This document shows, piece after piece, positions 49,645 through 57,054 of a stretch of DNA of 64,000 bases. The notes under the pieces were generated by a model. The model did not search any database. It was not told the origin of the DNA and saw only the letters and a list, made by a program, of their open reading frames with translations. The position numbers and the translations under genes are program-made. Position 1 is the first letter of the stretch. Every line of letters begins with the position of its first letter. The DNA lies in contig NZ_CANPVO010000019.1 of NCBI RefSeq assembly GCF_947581785.1, positions 1-64,000 of the forward strand. Reading direction: 5' to 3'. This DNA is from Candidatus Palauibacter polyketidifaciens. GTDB taxonomy: Bacteria; Gemmatimonadota; Gemmatimonadetes; Palauibacterales; Palauibacteraceae.

Positions 49645-51219
49645 CTAAGCCCCTTTTCGCAGCACGGCGCCGGCCCGTTCGCCGGTGAGGGCCCCGTCGC
49701 GAAGGGTGACGGTGCCGTTGACCACGACGTGGCGCATGCCCGTCGCGAGCCGGTTGGGTTCGAAGGTGGTGCCGGTGTCGGCAAACGTCTCCGGTTCGAA
49801 CGCGACGACATCGGCGCGCATGCCCGGCTTGAGCAGACCCCGATCCGGGAGGCCGACGATCTCAGCCGGCAGGCCGCTGAGCCGATACACCGCCTCCTCG
49901 GGCGTGAGCCGACCCGTCTCCCGGACCATGAAGCGCCAGAACCAGGAGGCCCACGTGTAGGCGCCCATGAAGGAGGCGCCCGCAAGCGGTCCGGTCAGGG
50001 CGAGCGCCGTGGCGTCGGAGGCCGGCACGCAGAGTTCATGGGAGAACACGTCCTCCTGCTGATCCTCCGAATAGGCGCGGAGGAGCACCATGGGAGCCTT
50101 TTCAGCGCCGATGCTGTCGAGGAGAAGGTCACAGGCGGCGTCGAGGGCCGTGGTGCCCCGGCGGCGCGCGATCTCCTCGAAATCGAGGCGCGCCATCTCC
50201 GGCCAGACCTCGTTGTCCGCGAGGTAAATCCGACCCCAGTCTTCGAGCCCCGTGATGATGGATTTATGGGCACCGATCCGCGCCCGAACTTCAGGCGTCT
50301 CAAGCAGTCGTGCCTGGTCCTTCGGGCTCGCGTTCAGCACCTGCGGGGGGAGCATCGCGTAGAGGAAGGTCAGGCCGAAAAGGCGCGTGTGCATGTCGAA
50401 CGCGATGTCGTCGCCCGCGGCTCTGGCGGCGTCCACAAGGTCGATGCAGCGCTTCGTCTGGTCGGGCCCGCTTCTGGGGGCGAGGTGGGAAACCTGGAGT
50501 CGGATGCCCGCGTGGCGGGCAGTGCGAATCGCCTCGGCCACCGCCTCGTCGGCGCGGTCCTCGCGCTCCCGCGTGTGGGTCGCGTAGAAGCCGCCCCGCC
50601 GCGCCGCGACCCGGGCGAGTTCCGTGATCTCCGCCTCACCGGCGCCCTGCTCCGGCGCGTACTCCAGACCCGTGGAGTAGCCCCAGGCGCCCGCTTCCAG
50701 CCCCTCCTCCAGCAGCCGCGTCATGGCCGCGACTTCGTCGTCCGTCGCCGGACGGCCCTCCAGTCCCAGCGTGGCCAGGCGCAGCTGCCCGTTCGGGACC
50801 AGCGTCATGACGTTGACGGCGGGTGCGGCCTCCTCGAGCCGATCCAGATATGCGGCGGGCGTGGACCAGTCCAGCGGCAGGCTGCCGTCGAAGCCGTAGA
50901 TGATGCGGCTCGACAACTCCGCATCCCTGATCGGAAAGCAGCCATGACCGCAGTTGCCGATGACCTCCGTCGTCACGCCCTGGTGGATGGCGCTGACCGC
51001 CCGCGGGTCCACGAGTAGCGTGTAGTCGGAGTGGCTGTGCACGTCGATGAAGCCGGGCGCGACGGCGAGACCGCGGGCGTCCAGCTCGGTGGCCGCTTCC
51101 GCCTCGACGGCACCCACGTGGGTAATCCGGCCCTCGTGAACGATCACATCGGCCCTGACCGGCTCCGCCCCCGTGCCGTCGAACACCAGACCGCCGCGAA
51201 TGACCAGGTCAGGGCTCAT
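49645..51219 (-). CDS. N-acyl-D-amino-acid deacylase-like amidohydrolase
   Basis: 524 aa from ATG 51219. DLVIRGGLVFDGTGAEPVRADV, GFIDVHSHSDYTLLVDP (HxH), GNCGHGCFPIRD with the Cys that ligands zinc in D-aminoacylase, GAWGYSTGLEYAPEQGA, FYATHTRERED (His) and LQVSHLAPRSG (His) are all present, as is GLLKPGMRADVVAF at the end. It should release D-amino acids from N-acyl or N-carbamoyl forms. It is the last gene of an operon with the acyl-CoA synthetase and PanE-like genes, 32 nt after the latter. Confidence 0.9.
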   Translation of the reverse strand: MSPDLVIRGGLVFDGTGAEPVRADVIVHEGRITHVGAVEAEAATELDARGLAVAPGFIDVHSHSDYTLLVDPRAVSAIHQGVTTEVIGNCGHGCFPIRDAELSSRIIYGFDGSLPLDWSTPAAYLDRLEEAAPAVNVMTLVPNGQLRLATLGLEGRPATDDEVAAMTRLLEEGLEAGAWGYSTGLEYAPEQGAGEAEITELARVAARRGGFYATHTREREDRADEAVAEAIRTARHAGIRLQVSHLAPRSGPDQTKRCIDLVDAARAAGDDIAFDMHTRLFGLTFLYAMLPPQVLNASPKDQARLLETPEVRARIGAHKSIITGLEDWGRIYLADNEVWPEMARLDFEEIARRRGTTALDAACDLLLDSIGAEKAPMVLLRAYSEDQQEDVFSHELCVPASDATALALTGPLAGASFMGAYTWASWFWRFMVRETGRLTPEEAVYRLSGLPAEIVGLPDRGLLKPGMRADVVAFEPETFADTGTTFEPNRLATGMRHVVVNGTVTLRDGALTGERAGAVLRKGA

Positions 51220-51251
51220 GGAATCGGGTCGCTCGTCGTGACGCTCGGGTT

Positions 51252-52232
51252 CTAGCCCGGAGGGTAGGCATCGGCGATGCGGGCGCGCTGGCGGACCAGG
51301 GCGAGGACCACGTCGATCGTGGGAGTGGGGACGTCGACCATGCGCCCCATCTCCTGGACTGCCGTGACGAGGGCGTCGATCTCCATCGGACGACCCTTGT
51401 CGAGGTCCTGCAGCATCGAGGTACGGTGCTCGCCCACGGCCGCGATCCCCTCGATTCGCCGCTCGATGTCGATCGAAAAGCGGGCGCCCAGGGCTTCGGC
51501 CACGGCCTGTCCTTCGAGCATCATCGCCTTCGCGACCGCGCGCGTGTCGGGGTCTCCGGCTATGGTCCCCAGCGTCCCCAGCGTGAGCGCGCTGATCGGG
51601 TTGAAGGCGAGGTTCCCCCACAGCTTCACCCACATCTCGTTCCGGATCCCCCGGACCGGAGCCCGGAAGCCGGCTTCGATCATCGCCTTCGCGAGCCGCC
51701 GCACGCGTTCGGTCTTCTCGCCGCTGGGCTCGCCGAGCGTGAACCGGTTGTATTTCAGGTGCCGGATGACGCCGGGTTCCGACACCTCGGTGGCCGCATA
51801 CACGACGCAGCCGATCACGCGTTCCGGACCGATCCCGTCCCACTGCACGCCGCCGGGGTCGAGGCTCTCGAGGCGGCGGTCCCGCCACGGTCCCTCGAGT
51901 TCGTAGAAGTACCACCACGGGAGACCGTTCGTCGCCATGACGACGGCGGTGTCGGGCCCGAGCAGCGGCTGCATCGGCTCCACGATCCAGGGGACGGAAT
52001 GCGCCTTGAGCGTGACGATCACGTAGTCCTGAGGCCCCGCCTCCGACGGATCGTCCGTGCAGACCGGGTGCGCGACACGCTCCTCGCCGTCGATCAGCAG
52101 CCGCACGCCGTGTTGTCGCATCGCCTTCAGGTGGGGGCCGCGCGCGATGAGGGTGACGTCCCGCCCCGCGAGAGAAAGCTGCGCGCCGAGGTATCCCCCG
52201 ATCGCGCCGGCCCCGTAGATGCAGATCCGCAT
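51252..52232 (-). CDS. Ketopantoate-reductase-family (PanE/ApbA) oxidoreductase
   Basis: 326 aa. Rossmann motif ICIYGAGAIGGYLGAQLSLAG at the N-terminus is shown here as IYGAGAIGGYLGAQL. The C-terminal helical domain holds the family Lys/Asn set in RNEMWVKLWGNLAFNPISALT. PanE reduces 2-dehydropantoate with NADPH in pantothenate synthesis, but many paralogs act on other 2-oxo or hydroxy acids. The neighbours (acyl-CoA synthetase 13 nt upstream, D-aminoacylase downstream) favour a catabolic paralog. Confidence 0.87.
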   Translation of the reverse strand: MRICIYGAGAIGGYLGAQLSLAGRDVTLIARGPHLKAMRQHGVRLLIDGEERVAHPVCTDDPSEAGPQDYVIVTLKAHSVPWIVEPMQPLLGPDTAVVMATNGLPWWYFYELEGPWRDRRLESLDPGGVQWDGIGPERVIGCVVYAATEVSEPGVIRHLKYNRFTLGEPSGEKTERVRRLAKAMIEAGFRAPVRGIRNEMWVKLWGNLAFNPISALTLGTLGTIAGDPDTRAVAKAMMLEGQAVAEALGARFSIDIERRIEGIAAVGEHRTSMLQDLDKGRPMEIDALVTAVQEMGRMVDVPTPTIDVVLALVRQRARIADAYPPG

Positions 52233-52243
52233 CAGCCGGCGGC

Positions 52244-52258
52244 GGTCAGGTCAGGCCG
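52244..52258 (+). repeat. 15-bp direct repeat at the 3' end of the acyl-CoA synthetase gene
   Basis: GGTCAGGTCAGGCCG is identical to 53818-53832 and in the same orientation. This copy includes the stop codon of the synthetase gene. Confidence 0.75.
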
Positions 52259-53817
52259 AGCTTCTCGGCCATGCCGATGCGCTGGAGCTTGCCGGTGGGA
52301 CCCTTGGGGATGTCGTCCATGATGAGAATCTTCCGCGGCACCTTGAAGTCGGCGAGGCGGTCCGCCGCGAACGCCCGGATCTCCTCCGGCGTCGCGGTCA
52401 TGCCCAGGCGGAGTACCGCCGCGGCCGCGACCTCCTCGCCCAGCTTGGGGTGCGGCACCGCAAACGCCACCACCTGGCGGATCGCGGGATGGTCGAGGAT
52501 CGCCTCGTCGATCTCGCGCGGCGATATCTTCTCCCCGCCGCGGTTGATGATCTCCTTCAGACGACCCGTGATCCTCAGGTATCCCTCGGCATCCATCACG
52601 CCCTCGTCGCCCGTGCGCAACCACCCATCCGTGAACGCCTCGGCGTTCGCCGCGGGGTTGTTCTCGTATCCCCGCGTGACGTTCGCGCCGCGAATCACGA
52701 TCTCGCCCACTTCGCCCGCCGGCAGGAGCTGCCGGCCCGCCTCGGCCATCACCGACACCTCGGGGCCGGCCGCGACACCCACCGTCCCCGGCTTCCGCAC
52801 CGCGGGGGGGAGCGGGTTGCTCGTCATCTGGTGTGCGGCCTCGGTCATGGCGTACGACTCGATGACCGGCACGCCGAACGTCGCCTCGAGTTCCGCCATC
52901 ACCTGCGGCAGGAGGGGAGCCGAGGCCGAGCGGATGAAGCGCAGGCCGGCCCGTTCGATCACGTCCCGATTCCTTGGCGCGCGCACGAGGATCGCCTGGT
53001 GCATGGTGGGAACGGCCGAGTAGTAGGTCGGCCGCGCCTCATCAAGCCACGCATAGAAACGAAGCGCGTTGAAACCGGGCGTGGCGAACATCGAGGCGCC
53101 AGCGCGGAGCGGGGCGAGGACCGCGGCGATGAGCCCGTGGATGTGGAACAGCGGCATCACGTTCAGACAGCGGTCGGCGGCCGTGAGGCGCAGCGTGTGC
53201 GCGACGTTGTGCGCCGAGGCGCACACGTTCCGGTGCGAGAGCGGCACGATCTTGGGCCGGGAGGTCGTCCCGGAGGTGTGCAGGATGAGGGCGACGTCGT
53301 CCTCTTCCGCGAGGCCGCCCCGGAGGGCGTTCGCTGCCGGGGTCCCGTTCTCGGGGCCCTCGCTGCCCGACCCGTTCCCGCCGGTGCGCGACCGCGCCAG
53401 GTGGAACGTTCCGGCCGGCGCCTCCGGGTCGACGCACAACTCGAGTATCGCGATCCCCCGTTCCACGGCCGCGGCCCGCGCCGGCGAGTCGATCCCGAAT
53501 TCCAGGATGACCGCCTTCGCGTCGAGATCCGAGAGATAGAACTCGTATTCCGGCTGCCGGTAGACGGGGTTCAGCGGCGCAGCCGTGGCCGCGCACGCCA
53601 CGGAGACAAAGGCGGAGGCCATCTCGGGCCCGTTGGGGAGGACGATCGCCACCCGATCGTTCCGCCCGATGCCGAACCGGTTAAGGGCGGTCACGGTCTC
53701 TTCGACCTGGCGGCGCAGGCCCGTGAAGTCGAGCGGATCGCGGCCGGGGGCGTCGATGGCGGGACTCTCCCCCGAACCGCCCGCGAGCAGTTCCCAGACG
53801 GTGACGGTATCCGGCAT
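52246..53817 (-). CDS. AMP-forming acyl-CoA synthetase, oxalyl-CoA-synthetase-like
   Basis: 523 aa ANL-superfamily enzyme. P-loop LHTSGTTSRPKIVPLSHRN near residue 180, A5 motif SYAMTEAAHQMTSNPLPP, A7/A8 TGDEGVMDAEGYLRITGRLKE, given here as TGDEGVMDAEGYL and INRGGEKISPREID, and the catalytic Lys in PKGPTGKLQR near the C-terminus. The SGTTSRPK loop and the AHQMTSNPLPP box resemble plant AAE3 and yeast Pcs60 oxalyl-CoA synthetases, so a short dicarboxylate substrate is plausible. First gene of the operon with PanE-like and D-aminoacylase genes. It is bracketed by a 15-bp direct repeat. Confidence 0.87.
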   Translation of the reverse strand: MPDTVTVWELLAGGSGESPAIDAPGRDPLDFTGLRRQVEETVTALNRFGIGRNDRVAIVLPNGPEMASAFVSVACAATAAPLNPVYRQPEYEFYLSDLDAKAVILEFGIDSPARAAAVERGIAILELCVDPEAPAGTFHLARSRTGGNGSGSEGPENGTPAANALRGGLAEEDDVALILHTSGTTSRPKIVPLSHRNVCASAHNVAHTLRLTAADRCLNVMPLFHIHGLIAAVLAPLRAGASMFATPGFNALRFYAWLDEARPTYYSAVPTMHQAILVRAPRNRDVIERAGLRFIRSASAPLLPQVMAELEATFGVPVIESYAMTEAAHQMTSNPLPPAVRKPGTVGVAAGPEVSVMAEAGRQLLPAGEVGEIVIRGANVTRGYENNPAANAEAFTDGWLRTGDEGVMDAEGYLRITGRLKEIINRGGEKISPREIDEAILDHPAIRQVVAFAVPHPKLGEEVAAAAVLRLGMTATPEEIRAFAADRLADFKVPRKILIMDDIPKGPTGKLQRIGMAEKLGLT

Positions 53818-53832
53818 GGTCAGGTCAGGCCG
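53818..53832 (+). repeat. 15-bp direct repeat at the 5' end of the acyl-CoA synthetase gene
   Basis: Identical to 52244-52258, directly before the synthetase ATG at 53817. It overlaps a 16-bp palindrome. Confidence 0.75.
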
Positions 53833-53839
53833 GCCTGAC
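53824..53839. promoter_or_regulatory. 16-bp palindrome before the acyl-CoA synthetase gene
   Basis: GTCAGGCCGGCCTGAC is fully self-complementary and lies 6-22 nt upstream of ATG 53817, where a Shine-Dalgarno would be expected. It may be an operator, or part of a terminator for the upstream ankyrin operon. Confidence 0.45.
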
Positions 53840-53890
53840 GTCGCCGGGCTTGGTTGAAGGTTCTCGGCACGGACAGCCGACCGCGTAAGC

Positions 53891-55663
53891 TCAGCAGGAG
53901 ACGCAGCGGTGGTTGTTCTTCGCCCCCAGACTCTCGAGCAGAGCGATCGTCTCCGGGAACGGCTGCACGCGCTGCACCGGCCCGTTGGCCAGGTCGACGG
54001 TCGTCTGGCCGTTGCGGGCCACGAGCGTCACGTCGGCGCCCTGCTCGACGAGATAGAGGATCATCTCGTTGTCGCCGCGCGAGGCGGCGTGGTGGGCGGG
54101 CGTGTAGCCGTTGTGGTCGCGCGCGTTCACGTCGGCGCCGAGCTCCTCGACGAGGAACTTCATGGCGGGGAGCCAGCCGTCCGGTATATGGCGGTGGGAA
54201 TTGCCGGCGAAACCCTGCCCGTAGCCGACGCCGGCCGCCGCATGGATGGGGTGGACGGCCGGACCGCCGACGGGGATCGGGTCGAGACCGGAGTGATCGA
54301 TGTTGTCTCCGCCGCGGCGGTAACGCCGCTCCGGAACCTTCGCCGTCGGAGTCGCGGCATCGGCACCGTATTCGAGGAGCAGCTTCATGGCTTCGATGTC
54401 GAGCGCGTGCGCGGCCCGCCAGAAGGGCGTGGCGCCGGTGCGGTCGACGCCGAGCAGGTCGCGGTTGTACGTCGTGAACCAGAGCGACTTCTTCAGCCGC
54501 GGGTTCGGATCGACGCCCGCTTCGAGCAGCGTGCGCATCACGTCGAGGTACGACCACTCCTGCTGGTGCACGTCGGTGGGCTGCGGGTGCCGGGCCTTCG
54601 GCGCCCAGTGCATGTTGAGCGCCGCGTAGAGCGGCGTGGCGCCGGCGTCGCTCGCGAGGTTGGGATCGGCGCCGCGCGCGAAGAGTTCCATCGCGAGATC
54701 GAAGTGTCCGTTGATCATCGCGATGAGCAGCGGGGTCGTGTCGTCCGCGGCGCTCCGCTGATCGATGTCCGCACCCTTGTCGAGCAGGACCAGCGCCGCG
54801 TCGCGATGGCCCTCGCGGGCCGCGAGCAACAGCGCCGTCAACCCACCGTGCGTGCCGACGAGGTCGGCGTAGTTGCCCAGGCAGCCGGAGCAGGTGGGCT
54901 CCTCGGGGTCCTCGAGCCGCACGGTCTGGAGGCCGGGGCCGGGGCCGGCGGTGGGCTTGGGGGCGGCTTCGCGCCGTGACGGGGCCGGCGGCGTACGGCC
55001 GGCCCGGAGCGCGGCCACGCGGGCATTGCGTTCGCGGCGGTCGAGCTGGTCCCACGCGTCCCGGGCGACGATGTCGAGCACGTACGCGGTGAGCGAGGCG
55101 TCGGCCCCCGCGTCGATGAGGGCACTCACCGAGCCGGCGCGGCCCGCCGCCGCGGCGAACATGAGCGGCGTCTGGCCCCATTCAGGCTCCCGGGCGTCCG
55201 CATCGGCGCCGTGGCGCAACAGCGCCTCAACCGCCTCCGGCGACCCGGCCGAGGCCGCGAAGTGCAGCGCGGTCGCGCCGGTCGAGGTCGCCGCGTCCGC
55301 GTCCGCTCCCGCCTTCAGCAGCGCCCCTACAAGCAGACCGTGTGCCGCCCGGCTCGCTACGTGGAGCGGCGTGTGCCCGCCCAGCCGCGTGCCCGCCTCG
55401 AGGTCCGCGCCCGCGTCGATCAGCACCTCGGCCACGTCGAGCCGCCCCTTCATCGCGGCCCAGTGGAGTGCCGTCATGCCGTCGCCCAGGGCGCCGTTCA
55501 CGTCCTCGCCCGCGACGAGCAGCGACCGCACGGCGTCCAGGTCGCCGCGCATGGCCGCATCGGCCACCGGAGCATCCGGCCCGGTCGGCGACCCGGCCGG
55601 CGCCGCCGCCCCCAGCGCGAGCAGCGCCGCGGCCGCGAAGACGATCGATCGCGCGCGCCGCAT
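53891..55663 (-). CDS. Exported ankyrin-repeat protein (cassette 2)
   Basis: 590 aa from ATG 55663, sharing one base with the DUF1552 stop (TGATG). The signal peptide is RSIVFAAAALLALGAAAPAG. About ten ankyrin repeats have the same order and inserts as the protein at 15273-17222: DGMTALHWAAMKGRLDVAEVL, in part, TPLHVASRAAHGLLVGALL, TALLLAAREGHRDAALVLLD, TTPLLIAMINGHFDLAMELF, ATPFWRAAHALDIEAMKLL, PAHHAASRGDNEMILYLV, and VQPFPETIALLESLGA at the end. Cys pairs (CSGC in the middle, CVSC at the C-terminus) may form disulfides. It ends the second cassette; no NHL or LVIVD gene follows here. Confidence 0.88.
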   Translation of the reverse strand: MRRARSIVFAAAALLALGAAAPAGSPTGPDAPVADAAMRGDLDAVRSLLVAGEDVNGALGDGMTALHWAAMKGRLDVAEVLIDAGADLEAGTRLGGHTPLHVASRAAHGLLVGALLKAGADADAATSTGATALHFAASAGSPEAVEALLRHGADADAREPEWGQTPLMFAAAAGRAGSVSALIDAGADASLTAYVLDIVARDAWDQLDRRERNARVAALRAGRTPPAPSRREAAPKPTAGPGPGLQTVRLEDPEEPTCSGCLGNYADLVGTHGGLTALLLAAREGHRDAALVLLDKGADIDQRSAADDTTPLLIAMINGHFDLAMELFARGADPNLASDAGATPLYAALNMHWAPKARHPQPTDVHQQEWSYLDVMRTLLEAGVDPNPRLKKSLWFTTYNRDLLGVDRTGATPFWRAAHALDIEAMKLLLEYGADAATPTAKVPERRYRRGGDNIDHSGLDPIPVGGPAVHPIHAAAGVGYGQGFAGNSHRHIPDGWLPAMKFLVEELGADVNARDHNGYTPAHHAASRGDNEMILYLVEQGADVTLVARNGQTTVDLANGPVQRVQPFPETIALLESLGAKNNHRCVSC

Positions 55664-57054
55664 CAGTCCGCCGCCTCCGCGAAGGAGAACGACCCGGTGC
55701 TGTTCCCGAAGCTCGTCATGTCGTCCATCCCGAGCCGATGCATGAGGCTCAACATCACGTTCGCCATCGGCGTCCCCGGCGCGGCCCGCAGGTGCAGGTT
55801 GCCCTCCATCCTTCCGTGCGCGCCGCCCACCACGAAGAGCGGGCACCGCTTGTGGTTGTGCACGTTCGGATCCCCCATCGGCGACCCGTAGACGATCATC
55901 GTCTTGTCGAGCAGGTGCGTGTCCCCCTCCATCGACTCCTTCAGGCGGTCGAGGAAGTACGGGACGAGCCCGACGTGGTAGCGGTTGATCTGCGCGAAGT
56001 CCGTGATGTTGTTCTCGTTGTCACCGTGGTGCGATGCCGGATGGAAGCCGTTGTCGATCCCGCTCTCCGGATAGACCCGCCCCGACGCGTCCCGTCCCAT
56101 CTTGAACGAGAACACGCGCGTCATGTCCGCCTGGAACGCGAGCGCCTGCAGGTCGAACATCAGCTTCACGTGCTCGTCGAACGAATCGGGCACGCCCGCC
56201 GGCGCCTCCGGAAGGTCCCGGTTCTCGCCGGACTCGTTGCGCGCCACGACCCGCTGGATACGGCGCTCGATCTCCCGCACGTTCTCCAGGTAGCGGTCCA
56301 TGCGCTGCCGGTCGGAAGGATCGAGCCGGCCCTTCAGGCTCGCGACCTCGCCGGTGAGGAAGTCGAGGATGCTGGCGCTCGAGCGCTGCCGCGCCGCACG
56401 CGCCTCCGGCGTCCCGCCCGCCCCGAAGAGCTGGTCGAAGGCGACCCGCGGATCCCGGATCATCGGAAGCGGCTGCGTCGGCGACGACCAGCTGATCGTG
56501 TCCGTGTAAACGCACGCGTACCCGTACGCGCAGCCCCCCGCCTGGTCGACGTTCTCGATGCAGAGCTGCATGGACGGGATCGGCGTGTCCTGCCCGAACC
56601 GGTTCGCGTACAACTGGTCCATCGAGGTTCCCACGAAGACGTCCGAACTCTCCGTCTGTTTCGGATGCGCCTGGGTGAGGAACGTCGCGCTCGACCGGAA
56701 GTGGTCGCCCCCGATTTCCTTCGGCTGTCTGGCTTCGGCCGGCTCGACGTCCGTATCGCTGATGATCGTGAGAAGATCCCGGTACGGCTCGAGCGAACTC
56801 AACGCGGTCGGCGACAGGTCGAACGCCCGGCCCGTCGCCGCGGGAGACCAGTAGTTCTGCGCCGCCCCGAACCCGCTGCTGCCCGCCGAGCCATGCACCA
56901 TCTCGATGCAGACGAGCCGCGTCGGATCCGCGACCTCACGCGCCCACAGCCGGCCCGCCGGCACCATCGCGTCGAGGAGCGGCAGAGCGACGGTCGCCCC
57001 CGCGCCTCGCAGGAACGTGCGGCGAGAGAGGTGTTTCCCTGTGATGAACTCCAT
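55663..57054 (-). CDS. DUF1552 protein with Tat signal (cassette 2)
   Basis: 463 aa from ATG 57054, which shares one base with the DUF1592 stop. The start MEFITGKHLSRRTFLRGAGA is nearly the same as in cassette 1 and carries the Tat motif. Conserved stretches include FLTQAHPKQTESSDVFVGTS, PLPMIRDPRVAFDQLFG, HPASHHGDNENNITDFAQIN, IVYGSPMGDPNVHNHKRCPL and GAHGRMEGNLHLRAAPGTPM. It differs from cassette 1 in the middle third, so it is a diverged paralog, not a recent duplicate. Confidence 0.9.
   Translation of the reverse strand: MEFITGKHLSRRTFLRGAGATVALPLLDAMVPAGRLWAREVADPTRLVCIEMVHGSAGSSGFGAAQNYWSPAATGRAFDLSPTALSSLEPYRDLLTIISDTDVEPAEARQPKEIGGDHFRSSATFLTQAHPKQTESSDVFVGTSMDQLYANRFGQDTPIPSMQLCIENVDQAGGCAYGYACVYTDTISWSSPTQPLPMIRDPRVAFDQLFGAGGTPEARAARQRSSASILDFLTGEVASLKGRLDPSDRQRMDRYLENVREIERRIQRVVARNESGENRDLPEAPAGVPDSFDEHVKLMFDLQALAFQADMTRVFSFKMGRDASGRVYPESGIDNGFHPASHHGDNENNITDFAQINRYHVGLVPYFLDRLKESMEGDTHLLDKTMIVYGSPMGDPNVHNHKRCPLFVVGGAHGRMEGNLHLRAAPGTPMANVMLSLMHRLGMDDMTSFGNSTGSFSFAEAAD

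Noticed and set aside
54160-54900. CRISPR-like or tandem DNA repeats inside the ankyrin gene
   Set aside because: The periodicity is at protein level (about 33-residue ankyrin repeats) and DNA copies are diverged. No CRISPR array or cas gene is present in the window.
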